Source of the DNA: Echinometra lucunter
Taxonomy: Eukaryota > Echinodermata > Echinoidea > Camarodonta > Echinometridae
NCBI GenBank assembly: GCA_029962745.1
Contig: CM057170.1
Coordinates: forward strand, 20,286,421-20,350,420
Direction of reading: 5' to 3'
DNA length: 64,000 bases
The notes below the pieces were generated by a model. It saw nothing but the letters and a program-made list of their open reading frames with translations. It was not told the origin of the DNA and did not search any database. A program made the position numbers and the translations under genes. Each line of letters starts with the position of its first letter. Within the stretch, counting starts at the first letter, position 1. Positions 33,449 to 46,320 of the stretch are shown here, in pieces.

Positions 33449-34888
33449 GGGATATTATCAAATTTCGCTGAAGAAGGCGTGATTACACATGTCAATTGAA
33501 TCAAATTAAATCACACCCAATTCATGAATAAATTCCACGACTTTGATTAATCACCAAGAAAAAAGGTAAATGATAATTCAAAAAAATCAAAATAGGTTAC
33601 ATGAATGCAAATCTGAAGCGGAATATCATATCATCACAGGTAGTAAGAACTTCTCTGACAGTTATTATATTTTAGTGGAGGGGGCACAAGTATACGTGAC
33701 AAAAACATTTGCTCAAAGAAACGAAGGAAATGTCAAATTCTCTTCTGTAAAGGGAGAAGAAGGAGAGGGAGTGATCGAATGTGGTTTCTGGAGCCGCCGG
33801 TGGGGAAAGAAAATAAATGGAGAAAACGATGACTAGGACGGGAATAAAAGATGATATGAAGACGATTGAAAACAAAGAGTAAAAAAAGAAGAAGAAAGTG
33901 GGGAGAGGCAAACGAAAACAAACGCCGACGGGAAAGCAGCGAGGGCGTAACGTTTTCAAAAGGTGGCATTTAATTCCCTCCTAAAGAGATTACTTTGGTA
34001 AGAAAAATGTGAATGTTTTCAATTTCATCGAATCACTGCGATTGTTAGCGGCAATGTTATCCGATTTTATTCACAAAGACGTGACACTTAGCTATACTCA
34101 GTCAGCTCCCGCGAGAGGAGACACAAACCTCATATTTTCTCTCTAAAAGCTGCCTGTAAAAGCTTCTCGAATCACACCCGTTGTAATAAAAAGCAGGCTA
34201 AAGGCGCTGTTCTAGTACAAGACTTTACAAGTTTGATTGTTGGTAAGCCAATCCATCCAAACTTTATTCATCCTCAACTTCTCACATGCCCCCAAATCAT
34301 GTAGGAGAACGAACGAAACAATATCTTTAGAAAAGAAGAAGAAATCGAGGAGTTACTTTTATTCAACAGAACCATCATCGTGTTTTTATAATTATCATCG
34401 TGTATTCCGCGGGTGTATTCTTTAGGGAGTATACCATTCTTCCAGGCCAGGCATGCCAGGGGTGTTATTATCAAAGATGAACTGGGAAAAGTTGCCCCCG
34501 CGCGTGCAAAATAACTGTGTGTCTTAGGCAGCATATTCTTCTCATAAGTGAGTTCACCATTTCCCCGGTCTTTAAGGTAGATTGACATCCACTTCAAAGA
34601 AGGAAGTGCTGGGTGTCAAAGAACAAACAAAGAAGCCAAACTACCCCAAAACAAACAAAAAAAACGCAGAAATTAAAACGAACTTCGTACTTCTGAAGAA
34701 ATTAAACTTGTATTCCAAAAAGGAAATAATTCGAGAACAGGGGTGTCATTTCGCATGGTAATTTGGGGACCGTCCCCCCCTGTAACGGTATAACTACGCA
34801 TCCCCCCTCCACCCCCATCCAAAAAGTGGATCGACGCCCCCCCCCCCCCCTGCTTCAGCGAAACCAGTGGATGGAAATTAAAACTCAT
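33449..34888. other. Intergenic, no gene recognised
   Basis: Open frames here lack recognisable domains. Poly-C/poly-G patches lie near 34775-34850. Downstream exons of the minus-strand membrane-protein gene could lie here but were not identified. Confidence 0.4.
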
Positions 34889-34999
34889 TTCACATTTTAT
34901 AAGAAGAATCGTTTTTGGAAAGAATATTGACTTGTATAGCAGCAAATCCTTTCTCCCTCCGGAGCTCTCCATCCGGAATAAGGATACTGACTCCCCCAT
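34889..34999 (-). pseudogene. Decayed copy of the membrane-protein exon at 35402-35557
   Basis: On the minus strand, a good acceptor (TTTGCTTCAG) precedes 37 open codons ending FFPKTILLIKCE, which aligns with FVPKSILLSEHE at the end of the 35402-35557 exon. DNA similarity covers the last 75 bp or so and continues past the exon end, where the donor GTGAGT has become ATGAGT. The upstream half, which should hold the helix, has diverged. Most likely a local exon duplication that lost its donor; use as a terminal exon cannot be excluded. Confidence 0.65.
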
Positions 35000-35099
35000 C
35001 TGAAGCAAATAAATACATTTGTTATACAGCAACCCGTAAAGCAACCCTCTGCGGCTCTGAATGGGACCACCCTGCTATTCTTTTCTTTTTTTAAATAAA

Positions 35100-35360
35100 G
35101 AAAACGTTAATAAATAAATGAATAAGTAAATAAATGAATGAAATAATGAAAAAATCAAATAGATAGATAGATAGATAAATAAATGAATAAATGGATAAAT
35201 ACATATTTGAATGAATAGATGAATAAATAGATGAATGAAATAAATGAAATGAAAAGAACTAAAATAGAAAATGAATAACAAATAAATCAAAGATAAATAA
35301 ATAAACGAACAAATAAATGAATAAATGAATGAATAGATACTTACATGAATATATCAATAA
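35100..35360. repeat. AATGAATAAATA-type degenerate repeat
   Basis: A/T tetranucleotide-like units (AATA, AATG, GATA) over about 260 bp, in the intron-like space downstream of the 35402-35557 exon. Confidence 0.85.
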
Positions 35361-35401
35361 ATAAGAATAAGGTAAGGAAAAAAATGGACGTTGAAACTCA
35401 C

Positions 35402-35798
35402 TTCATGTTCCGAGAGGAGAATCGACTTGGGAACGAATACTTGTGGCTTGTTGCAGCAAATGCCGCCACAACACGCCACCACCGACCCTGAGATGGCAGC
35501 AACAAAGTGGCAGAAGAAGACGGTAGAAATGATGCTGTTGACTATTATTGATGTTGTCTGCAACGAGAATGGAAGAGAGAAGAGTTTTAAGCCATTGTTT
35601 ATAGGAAATGTATTTTTTATTTCTCAAGTGATCATTAGTTGCGCAGAAAATAATGATAAAATATATGTTTAGGAAAATTTGAACCAAAATCGTGAGAAGA
35701 TATAGGAAGGTGTAAGAAACAATTAACTTTGTGTATTGCGACCATAATACCGAGTGGGAAAGAGAAAGACAGATGGGGATAGATAGATGGATAGATAA

Positions 35799-35859
<61 letters not shown>

Positions 35860-36057
35860 AAGATAGATAGATAGACAGATAGATAGAGAGAGAGAGAGGG
35901 GGGGATAGAGGAAGAAGAGAGGTGGAACGAGGGGGTGTGGTGAGTTGGGGGAAGGAGGATTTGGGAGAAGGGAAAGGGATGGGGGGGCACGAGAAGGAGA
36001 AAAAAGCGTGCACATGGAATATAAACAGAGAGGGAAGAAAGAGAAGATGGGAGGGGA

Positions 36058-36146
<89 letters not shown>

Positions 36147-37069
36147 GGCCAGGGGAGGGGCGGAGATTTATTTTCATTAATTGGGAAGCCGAACAGTATT
36201 CCTCTGTAGGTTACGCATTTTTTGAAATATCCTCTTGGTAGAGGGAGGGGAGGGGTTGAGATCTGAGGGCATATATACTTACGCAATTTCTTGTGAAGCC
36301 ATAGGGATCTCCTTTGATCATGGTGACGAGGAAGGGGTCATCCACGGGTCTAGCTGTGAACACCCTGGGGTGGTGACACGCCCAGCTCTGGCAGATAGCG
36401 TAGCTCATCCGGTACATGAACCCGAAACCTGCCACCACGGCACTCAAGATACACATCGCCATATAGGTCAGGATCTGCCATGAGGTGGGGAAATAATAAT
36501 GATTGGCCGTAATTGATATTTTGTTCTTATTTGTGCACCCACATGTAACTGACACTCAGTTCAGATTACTCTTGTCTCCAAATAGTTCACATAATAGCCT
36601 AATCTGTATCATAAGTTTTTGTTAGAGTGAATGCACAATAGTTGTCAAGCATGTCAAGGACATTTTGATGAAAATCATTTTTATTCCTAGGGCATTAACT
36701 TTGTATCAGACAAAATCGATGAATGCCTTATTTCGATTATTTTAGAGGAAAACAATGATGCCCTTGGAATAATATATTGACTCCATGTCTCTCCTTCCAC
36801 ATTTTGCTTTACTTTCTGATATTTTAGTGCATGAATAATGAATAAAACCTGTGAGAGGAAACAAGGTTCATCCCTGGAATACTTCTTATTAACTGTAACA
36901 AATCAGTGACGGACACCCACCCCCTAAAAAAAAAAGAAAGAAAGAAAAAAAAAAGAATACTGTATTGGCGCAACGAGCAAAGCAGATGTATGTCTATTGA
37001 AATTATACTTACAACTTTTTTCCTTTGCTTGGCTGATTTTATTCCTAAGATGCCCGCCACAAGAAAAAT
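35402..37069 (-). CDS. Multi-span (possibly CD20/MS4A-like) membrane protein, three internal exons
   Basis: On the minus strand, exons 37069-37013, 36474-36283 and 35557-35402 (19, 64 and 52 codons) all have AG/GT borders and phase 0. Exon 1 gives IFLVAGILGIKSAKQRKKV, the end of a helix plus a basic turn. Exon 2 gives the helix YMAMCILSAVVAGFGFMY and a loop with Cys (CQSWACHHPRVF ... GFTRNC). Exon 3 gives a long helix (IIVNSIISTVFFCHFVAA), the Cys-rich ACCGGICC and a polar tail. A missing upstream exon probably holds helix 1, making four helices in all. The basic break between the second and third helices, the Cys loop and the all-phase-0 structure recall CD20/MS4A- or TMEM-type tetraspans, but I cannot name the family. 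Start and stop lie outside the identified exons. Confidence 0.75.
35775..35895. repeat. (GATA)n microsatellite
   Basis: Long GATA run grading into GA, in the intron between two exons of the membrane-protein gene. Confidence 0.95.
36059..36146. repeat. (GA)n microsatellite
   Basis: More than 80 bp of near-perfect GA, about 140 bp from the 36283 splice donor of the minus-strand gene. Confidence 0.95.
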
Positions 37070-37212
37070 CTGCAGAGGGAAAGAAAAACGTAAAAATAAT
37101 TAGGATTAGTATAGGCAATATCTCACTATTCCTCAGCATGCTCAGTGGCGGGTTAGATGGAGGGGGGGGGGGGGAAGAGGAGGGAGGGTGGCGGCGTGAA
37201 AGGAGTGGGGTA

Positions 37213-37490
37213 GCTGTAGAGGTGTTGTGGTGTGGTCTTGTGGATAAGTCTCCGGGCTTCGACCACAAGGTACGAGGTTCAAATCCCTGATGTAGTGCCA
37301 ATGTCCTTGGGCAGGACATTAATCTGCATTGGCCACTCTGGACTTAGGTGAGGTGAATGGGTACATGGCAGGAATTCATTTCATAAAATTTTGGTCGTGC
37401 TGAAATGGGCTGAAAAAGGGCTAAAGCGAAGGTAATAACAATGGAACGCCAGGAGTGGCAAATGTAACAGCCACGAGCCCTATGTAAGAA
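37213..37490 (+). mobile_element. tRNA-derived SINE, family 1
   Basis: Head with A box TGGTCTTGTGGATAAG and B box GAGGTTCAAATCCC. It is followed by the family body (AATGTCCTTGGGCAGGAC, CATTGGCCACTC, GGTGAATGGGTACATGG) and GAACGCCAGGAG near the end. The AAGCGCTTAGA-type tail seen at 57.2 kb is absent. Confidence 0.8.
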
Positions 37491-37835
37491 TCCTCTTTTA
37501 GAGCCCTCCATTGTAGCTGAAAATGACGCCCGTCCTCGACTTCATGTTAGGACAAAATATCTGGCTGTTGTTTTGCGACCCCCTCCTATGTCGGCTAACT
37601 GCAGTGGAATAAGGTTTGCAGGCGCCTCCTCGAGACCTCAAAATCCTCGTCTGTCCCTGACCAAGTCATGAAAAATAAACACGAAATAATTGAGCAGATT
37701 GCTGTATCCCTTCAATCTTAGCCCTGTACATGTATAAACACAGTTTGTTCGAAAGAATTCCGTAAGAATTCAGAATTTCTTCGCCGTATATAGTGTTTAC
37801 TCATAGCATAGAAAAAAGAGCAGAGAAAGGGAGGG

Positions 37836-37896
37836 AGTGGGGGAGAGAGAAAGAGAGAGGGAGAGAGAGGGAGAGAGAGAGAGAAAGAGAGAGAGG

Positions 37897-37922
<26 letters not shown>
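37836..37922. repeat. GA-rich microsatellite
   Basis: GA and GGGA units over nearly 90 bp. Confidence 0.95.
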
Positions 37923-37927
<5 letters not shown>

Positions 37928-38309
37928 CAGGCTAAATTTCCAAACTATGACAATTTCACAGCTAATGCTAGTATATACATGTAAAACATGTACTATTTTT
38001 TCATTTTACATGAATTAAGCCTACGTATCTTTATCAAAAGGTGAGAAATAACGTGGGAAGCGCACAAGCCTTAATTAGAAAAAAAAAAAAGAGAAAGCTA
38101 TTTTCACATAAGCTATGAATATTTCCAGATATCAAGGAATGAGAAAAAACAGAGAGCAGAAGGGGGAGGGTTGGGTGGGGGAAGAGAGAGACTTATTATA
38201 AACCAAATTTTGCTTTCAACTGCACCAACGAGAGATTTGGGCCAACCCTCGTTCGGACCTCTTTTACACTCTGGACCTCTTTTGCACTCTGCATGTAAAA
38301 AAGGACTCT

Positions 38310-38341
<32 letters not shown>

Positions 38342-40218
38342 TCAATCGGCCCCTTCAATTGCTCGCAATATGGAGAATTATGGTCAGGATGGTGAATGAA
38401 TAGCTTCGAGACAGTGGGCTTCGTGGCTGGATTCTACCGAATCTTTCTCAACGTTTGTTGGATGCAGCCGCGGATCCAGGATTTGGAAGCAGAAGGGCGC
38501 AGACGACATTAGATATAGCTAAAGTAACATGTATACGTAACTATGTTCAATGTGTGATTCTCAAAAATTAGAGGGGGCGCGCGCCTCTCTCCTTGTGCCC
38601 CTGCCTGGATCCGCCAGAGGGATGTTGTTAAACTTTCAGTGTAAATCAATAGTTTCCAAGACATTCGGTTTCGAGGCAAGAGCAAACGTTCGTTAATTGT
38701 TAAACTGTCAGTGTCAACCAGTGGTTTCCGAGACGCTTGGTTTCGAGACAGGATTATACCTAATCTTTCTCAAGAGAGATAATGCTCCTTAAATGTTGTT
38801 AAACTTCAAAATGAATCATTATAACTAATCTCTCTCCTGAGAGAATGTTTATAATACATGGTGAAAGTGAAACGCCCAAAGGCGTGTGGTCATATTGTCT
38901 TAAATGTCTAAATCCATCCCAGGTGTTACAGTCACCGCGAAGAATAAAAGACTAAAGAGTTATGTGGGGGGGGGGGGGGGGGGGTAAGGGGCGTCATTAT
39001 TATCTATTTATGGTCACTCACATCTTATCCACCCAAGTCATGTCTGTTGGTGCTTCTCTTGTTTACCCGTTCGAGGAGGGGGTCACCCCCCCCCCCCCGT
39101 GGAGTAGCCAAGAAACTGATTAGGACAAATTTTAATTACTATCACACATGTAACGTGACTTTATTAAAGCACCTTAAGTGATTTGCCCGGATTATAATTT
39201 TCTTCTATACGGTACGAACTTCTCGCTGTTTATCCATTATCTTAAATTGAAGAAAGCGGTTATTGTACATGCACAACTTCCCCTCATTATTTTTTCATTT
39301 ACATCTGCAAAGGAGTTTAATGACTGTCGAGTGTCGACATATTAGTTTTGTCAGTCACCTGAGCTGGATAGCAGTTTGTAATGAATTTAACACTCTATAC
39401 ACGGTCTGCTATACAATATATTCCCATGGCATAGCATGTTACTTTATATAAAAGGAGGAGGGGGAGCAACAATCTTGGAGGAGGGTTTCGGATGGTACCT
39501 TTATCTTATATATTTTTTTCAATAATTTCAGTTTTCCCCTTTCTTTCATCGTCTTTGACTTCTTATTCATGGCATTCTGGGGGGGGGGGGGGGGCATGAG
39601 CAGTTTCTCATTTCTATTATGGCTATGCAAGTGGTAACCAAATTCTATAAAATTCCACCTGGTTTCTATGCTTGAACACATAGCCCATATACACGGTGAA
39701 TCAATAGTAGATGTGAACATGTTTTGGTAAATCAATTTCTGACTTTATAACCTTTTTTGCGCATTCTACTAAGTTTATTTGACTTCGCTGCAGTGTATAC
39801 ATGTATTTGTTTACATATATTCTTTAGTGACATTCATTAAATATTCCTCCATTTTGTTCTTCAGTCGATCCGTCAAATGAACCTGAAACAATTCCGAACC
39901 CACCGAATCTTGGAGATTTGAGATAATATAATTATTATTTGTTCGTTGGACAGTCTAGTCAATGGTATTATGTGTATCTAAGTGCTTAATCTATTCTATC
40001 AAATCGACAAAAGTTCAGCCTATGCAACTTCTATTTTGATTTTATTTATGGTCCAGTCAATGCAGTGAGAGGACAACTGCATGGAGGGGACCATTCTTCC
40101 TTATTGCATTAAACGCGAATAAGAGGGCCATTGGTTAGGGGGGGGGGGGGGGGTCGCAGGTATCTTCTTTTCACGTTCCCCCTTATCCTCCCCTATCCTC
40201 ATTTTCTCTCTTATACCA
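37923..40218. other. Intergenic with homopolymers
   Basis: A poly-A run of about 28 lies near 38315-38341. Poly-G or poly-C runs are near 38966-38983, 39088-39098, 39580-39594 and 40138-40154. No gene or exon was supported, although the membrane-protein gene may cross this region as an intron. Confidence 0.45.
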
Positions 40219-40635
40219 TTAACCCATTCGTGACAGGAATAATTTAAAGCCTAATTTGATCAGCTTTTATTCTTCAAATTGGCAACACCAACATTTTTAT
40301 TTTAATGCTACATTTTTCTTATAAAACGTCATGTATCTGAAATGAGTATAAATTGACAGAAATTATGATGAGAAGTCAAAAAGTTACCAATTTGCAGGGA
40401 AAAACGGTGATTTTAAACTTTCTATCACATTGCCAATTTAAGGATTTTAATGCTTATTTTCCTTTAAAGAAATTTCCGCATCAAACAACGAATATTGACG
40501 CAACCAAAATGGGCACAGTTTGTGTAGATTTTTTTTCTCTTTCTGCTCATGTATTTGGTATGATTTTTAGGGCTTTGCATCAAAAGATATTAGGCCAAAC
40601 CACAAAATGTGGACCTATGTCACGAATGGGTTTAA
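40219..40635 (+). mobile_element. TTAA-flanked MITE, copy C
   Basis: Same orientation as the 3283-3694 copy and highly similar, with TTAA on both sides. One extra T next to the right TTAA and a small internal insertion (CTTT near 40420) account for the greater length. A poly-G run follows at once. Confidence 0.85.
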
Positions 40636-43600
40636 AGGGAGGGGGGGGGGGGGGGGGTTGTGTTACCCCAGGCCCCCTGTCGCTACAACACAATAGAACC
40701 CTTACTCCAGTGTCGGCGAAACAAGGTCAACTCAAAGTGTGCCATCTATCAATATAATCTTTACTTGTATACTAGCCTCTACATCTTTCTGATTTACTTG
40801 TCGATCAATCAATTCGCCTCGTATTCCCTCTCATTGTTTGTTAACCTCTTGATCCATCCGCTTTCATTCAACCATTAAGACCTACATCGTAGTAGCTCGT
40901 ATCAATCTATCTATTCATCCATCTGTTCAATTATCTATCATTCTGTTCAACTATCTATCTACTTTCTTGAGTGGTGTTTTCATTTCGATTCGGACATGCC
41001 TGATCCAGTTCTATATCTAGCTATACCTACTCTCTCCCTACCCGCTTGCTAATCTTATGATGTATCTAAACATGTCCTTAACAAAATCATCGATGGAAGC
41101 GAAGAAACAGTGCATACATGACAACGCGAACTTAGTTGATAATAATTTATAAGTGTACTTGATTTAGCATAAACATAAACAATTATTAAAAAAGGGAGAA
41201 AGTCTTTTTTTTATATGTATTAAAAAGAAGAAAGTCCATAATCATAATCATAATCATAATCATGGTAATACCATCAAACAAACTCTCACACGCAACCACT
41301 TCTGCCACGACTTCTTCGTCAACACGACGTAAACACGACGTAAAGTGAAGTTGGCTCAGGTGACATCCAGAATTTACTTTATTTATTCATACACTATATT
41401 TATCCACTTGTTATACAGCAGTTTGGTCAGAGTAAATACCATTATCTGCCAATCAAATTCGCAGCTTGTTGACTTTTTTCTCTTCATCAATATTTATCCT
41501 GCATGTAATCTTCTCTCAAGCGATTCTCTCTCAGATCAGCTCTTGATATTTCTATCCAATCTCTAAGGAATACCCACTTCTTAAAAGGGTCTTTCCCTTT
41601 TCATTAGCCTCTTAAACAAACACAAATCCAAAATGCAGTTCCCACAGAAAGATTAGCGCGGATTTTACCTTGTTAACTCCTCCGATCAAATTTTGCCAGC
41701 CGCGATTCCGGACCTGCTCGAGTCCCTGAAGTCGGAAGGCTCGCAATCTCGAGCAACCCGCGCGATTAGCCCGCAGCTGCCTGGGAAATTTGCTAATCTT
41801 GTCACGTCCCAATGGAAACATTGGCCTGCTTTTCTTGAATTGAGAAGGGGAGAGAAGGCATCGGAAATTTATCTTAGGCTCGATTTCATGCGATAACTTC
41901 ATGGCAGCCCTAATTCGCCTTATTTTCTTTCATATACTCCCCTGACATCCCCAGAGAAGCAGTCCAGTTTCTGTGCCTTTTTTGCAAGCGATCACGGGCA
42001 GAGCGAGAAATGAGTACGCCTGAAGTATAATGTGGAAAGTCCCCATAGCACGAAAAGCCACGAAGAAATCTAATTTTGTCTTGTTCAGGGGTGTTTATTA
42101 TCTATCCCACCCCCTAAAGGAGAAGAGAAGGCAAGTTCTCTGGAGTGGTTAGCAGTCTGTGGACAGTTTATTCTTCAACACTTTTTTGCTTGTTTGCTAA
42201 TAAAATAAAATGCAGTGCAGCGAATGTTGTTGAACGAGAGAGCGGAACCTGCACTGGTTCTCTATGCCCTGTCTTGTAGATACCAGAGGGGGGGGGGGGG
42301 GGGGGGGGACAGAGGTGGAAATAAGATGGAGAAAACAAGAAGAAAAGGGAGAGAGAGGGAAGCAACATGAAAAGAATGAATTGAAAATGACAAATATTAG
42401 ATCCTTACCCATAACCTCCTAAACTCTTTCACGTGTTTTATTCAACGGCTCCCTTTCGTGACCAAAGTTCCCTCTTAAACCTTCTTAAAAGAAAAAAAAA
42501 TGACGCGGGGAGGGGAATCATCATCAGCCCCCATTTGAAACAAACAAAAACGGGCATACCTTAAGTATACCCTCAAAATAGTCTCTTATTTAACAATGTA
42601 ATTTTTTTCAGGACTGTGAACTCTTTGAAAAGGTATCCCAGATTCGCCCCTGCCCCCCCCCCCCCCCATGACTGAACCCACGCTCCGCCACGTGCCCGTC
42701 CACTAACTCTTCCATCTATACCCAGCTGACAGTCAGTGTCCAATCTGTAAAGAATCACGTAAATTCTAGGATCCCTTACACACCAAGCGTGACTGTGACA
42801 CGGCAGGACCGATCGGGTGCATAATGATTTCCAATCTACCCCAAAAGCCCTTAACCGACTATAATTCCCCCCCCCCCGCCCCTTAACCTACTTATCAAGA
42901 TCATGGTCGGACTCAGAGGAGAAACAGAAGAGAGGTCGCAAGGTCAAGGATATCCCTTTGCAAGTTCATGTTGTGATGTTGTTGGAACGATCAGTTAAGA
43001 ATAGTTTTTACTACGTTTTACAGCCCGCCCTTGGCAATAGTCGGTGGCGCCTCTCTCAGCGTATATGCACATTGCATCGGATGCATCATTTCCAAAGTGT
43101 TATTTCATGCACTAGTCCTGCCTCTCTAGACAATTTTCCTCATGAGTGTATTGTTCATACTGTCATTTATTCGTTTCTTGGTATCTGCACATATCATTTT
43201 CACAGGGTACGTCAAGACCGTGTCAGACTCTGTGCAAAGGCCATGATTATGAAGACTAAACAGTCCCCAAATCAACCGAATCTTCCAAACAACAAAAGTA
43301 GCACCTACAACAACAAAAAACGAACTAAAACATACAGACCCCTCCCCCAAATCAACAACAGCAACCAAAAAAACAGACATACTAGATTATAGTAACGAGA
43401 GTCTTGAGGAGATTTAGATGCATGTGCATGATTAAACTCCTTAAGATCTTAGGCAGAATAACCATGATAACGAGTTGAACTCCTCTAAATCCTGCCAATT
43501 TTAGCATATGATTACATATTATACCCTGTTTACAATTTATGGCTTGTATGCTTGATAGATAATTTGACGCACTGCGGCACGATAATGTTAAAATCTGCAG

Positions 43601-44029
43601 AATTTCGCTGCGTCTGTTATACCTATTTAGAGGCATTAAATCAAAATTAATGTTCTTGAGCAAAACCGCATTTTCGTGGATGAGTTAACCATCAATCCTG
43701 TGAAGTGATTTCGGTGTGCATTATTAATGAGCAGCGAGGGAGCTAGAAAATCCCAGGGTATATCAAACGACGATATCCAGTTAATACAACCTAAATTAGA
43801 CGTGGCCTATTTAACTGAGTGAATCTGGGGCAACCCATCAAATGAGGAATGACTCCCAGAACGCTGCCCATGCACTGCGTATATTATGGAGGAAGGGCCA
43901 AAGGGGTGCAATTTGCACCTCTTCAACAGATTTCACCAATAAAGGGGGATTCTTACGTAACGCTCATGTCTGACACATTTGCCACTGCGGTCTTAGAAAA
44001 TTGTGCCATTTAGAACCCCCCCCCCCCTT
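40636..44029. other. Intergenic, no gene supported
   Basis: Poly-G/C tracts at about 40640-40657, 42289-42309 and 42653-42667. A GC-richer open patch at 41660-41900 is discussed among the rejected items. Nothing else recognisable. Confidence 0.45.
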
Positions 44030-44221
44030 TTTGGCTTATTGGAAAATTTTGTTGAAAAAAGGGCACCCCAGACAAAGGTATTTTTGATTTATAAAATCTG
44101 AATTTACTTATTTTATTAACTTACATTGTTTGTCAGACAAGTTTGAAGTTAAAAAATAACCCACAGCGTAATTTTTGTGTTTTGCAGATGTTTTTAATGC
44201 TTTCTGTAGGAAAATTTTCAG
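44030..44221. repeat. Interspersed 192-bp repeat, copy 1
   Basis: Highly similar to 47851-48042, sharing AGGGCACCCCAGACAAAG and ATAACCCACAG blocks. No terminal inverted repeat was seen. It ends where the GGTTCT-type MITE begins. Confidence 0.85.
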
Positions 44222-44456
44222 AACCCCCTTTTTTTTATCCAGTATTTAGAAATTCCAGAAATGGGGTTTTATAAAGGGTTCTTTTTATTTTCAAGAACCC
44301 CGAAAGGTTCCTTGTACAACCAGTAATGGTTCTAAAGACCCCTTTAGAACTTTGTAGAGAACCTTTATAGGATAGTAATGGTTCTTTGAAGAACCATTAA
44401 AGATTCCAAATATGGGACAAGAACAGGTTCTAATGAGCACCATTTTTCTAAGTGTG
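44222..44456 (-). mobile_element. GGTTCT-type MITE, minus orientation, left end worn
   Basis: Read on the minus strand it starts CACACTTAGAAAAATGGTGC and follows the 54406-54652 element through TTCTTGTCCCATA, GGTTCTTCAA and GAACCCTTTATA. The far terminus is degraded. Confidence 0.75.
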
Positions 44457-44569
44457 CCATTACAGTGAGTGGTTTGTGAGAGTGCTGCCATTACAGGTTG
44501 TTGTTTGTTAAGAGTGCTCTATTATTGTCAATGTATCTGTAATTATAACTGCGCAACACTCAAGCATAG

Positions 44570-44745
44570 AATCATTTCCTGCCATATACCATTTACATAA
44601 CCCGGGTCGGGGATGGCGATTGAAGATGAATGTCTTGCCAAAGGACGTCAGTGCTGTGCCAGGGATTCGAACCCTGTACCTTGTGGTTCACAGTCATGAG
44701 ACTTGTCCACTAGACCACTAGACCACTACATCTCTCACCCCTCCG
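44570..44745 (-). mobile_element. tRNA-derived SINE, family 1
   Basis: On the minus strand: A box with duplicated TGGTCTAGTGG units, B box GGGTTCGAATCCC, then CTGACGTCCTTTGGCAAGAC and a short body. The 3' part is missing. Confidence 0.75.
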
Positions 44746-44831
44746 TTACCATGGTTACGCAAAACAGAACTCTCTAAAAGTGTTTTTTTGTGTGTGCAGA
44801 AATATGAGGATCATTTTAAGCTGCGATGTTT

Positions 44832-44878
44832 TCCCCCCCCCTCCTCCTCCCCCCCCCCCCCCCCCCCCCCCCCCCGCG
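44832..44878. repeat. Poly-C tract
   Basis: About 40 bp of almost pure C with two short CTCCTC breaks, the longest such run in the window. Confidence 0.95.
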
Positions 44879-45516
44879 CGGCCATGGTCTGTCTACTCCT
44901 CCCAGTTGTGAAGGGTTTTGATTGCTATACTGGGGAGGGAAATTGAGCGCAGTTAATACGAAGGTGATATTCTGCCTGAAGTCAGAATGGTGATGGATAC
45001 TTTGTTTTAGTAGTAGTACAGTGCATGGTGCCCTAACGGTGCGCCAACGCGGGACATAGTAGGTAGCTTATAAAAAGTCGCGTCCCTCGATTTTTATCGG
45101 CTTCTCCGTGCCCGGGTATACACAGCGGCTTTCCCGCTTCCCCGAACGGCAGGATTAGAAGGGAAAAGACGCTGAGCGGGAATCCCGCTCTAAGTCGTGG
45201 TCAAATCGGGCTCTGACTTATGATAAGAAGCCTAAATAAAATGTAGATATATTTTTTCATGCATTTATTGTAAAAAGTTATTATTTTTTGTTTTGTTTTG
45301 TTTTAGGTGACTATGCGATTCGCCAGTCATATGACAAAAGAAGACAAAAGTATTATCCAACAGAAACATAGAGAGCTCGATCTATCTGACATAAATATTT
45401 CCCGCTCTCTCTCTCTATTTCACTATCTCCTTTTCTGTATCTCTGTCTGTATTTTTTCCCTGTCTGTAGCCTGTCTGTCTGCCCCCTCTCTCTCTCCCTC
45501 TCTGTCAGAGACGTTC

Positions 45517-45518
<2 letters not shown>
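44879..45518. other. Intergenic, no gene recognised
   Basis: Nothing supported on either strand apart from a TC-rich stretch near 45400-45500. Confidence 0.4.
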
Positions 45519-45548
<30 letters not shown>

Positions 45549-45606
45549 ATAGGATTTATATAGCATCTTTTCCATTTTGATTAAATGCTCAAGGCGCTTT
45601 AAAAAA
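45519..45606 (-). mobile_element. LINE/SINE 3' tail with (ATT)n end
   Basis: On the minus strand, AAAGCGCCTTGAGC ... GATGCTATATAAATCC runs into (ATT)n. This matches the tail arrangement at 57.2 kb (plus) and 51.1 kb (minus). No head or coding part is attached. Confidence 0.7.
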
Positions 45607-46004
45607 AAAAAGAAAAAGAAAAAAATGATGTCTGTCTTCAAACCTAGTTTCAATAGTATATGTTCATATCTTATGTAGACGGTTTAAGTAGGCCAAGTAC
45701 GTGTTCGTTAAAATGGTCTCACAAACAGAAACTAGATCATCCTACGATTAACAAGATGAATCACGGTGTACACATTAAGCTTTGGTATAACCGGTGGATT
45801 CATTTATTCTGTAGGGTTATGTAAGGGCCGCAGCCTGTAATTGGTTTCAATCAGCTTATATTTGAAAAGGAGGCACCGGCCCCCGAAAAGCTTAAACATT
45901 TTTCTTAACATACAAAGTAAGACGAAATTAATGTTTGTATACGAATGTTAGGGCATGATTAAAACTTATATAATGCCGATAATAATGATAATAGTAACAA
46001 CAAC

Positions 46005-46320
<316 letters not shown>

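Noticed and set aside
35403..36286. Minus-strand open frames of 180-195 codons
   Set aside because: Mostly Leu-Ser and Ile-Tyr-Leu-Ser repeats from GA and GATA microsatellites; one only touches the true exon at 35402-35557 in another frame.
41220..41270. CRISPR-like short repeats (ATAATC units)
   Set aside because: Simple tandem hexanucleotide with no spacers, in eukaryotic DNA.
41612..41902. GC-richer open patch, minus strand 96 codons ending before an AAG/GTAAAA donor-like site
   Set aside because: Considered as a first or 5' untranslated exon of the minus-strand gene, but there is no domain and the opposite strand is also open. Evidence is too weak to call.
42958..43392. 144-codon plus-strand open frame
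   Set aside because: Ends in Asn/Lys/Thr low complexity from AAC-rich DNA; no domain.
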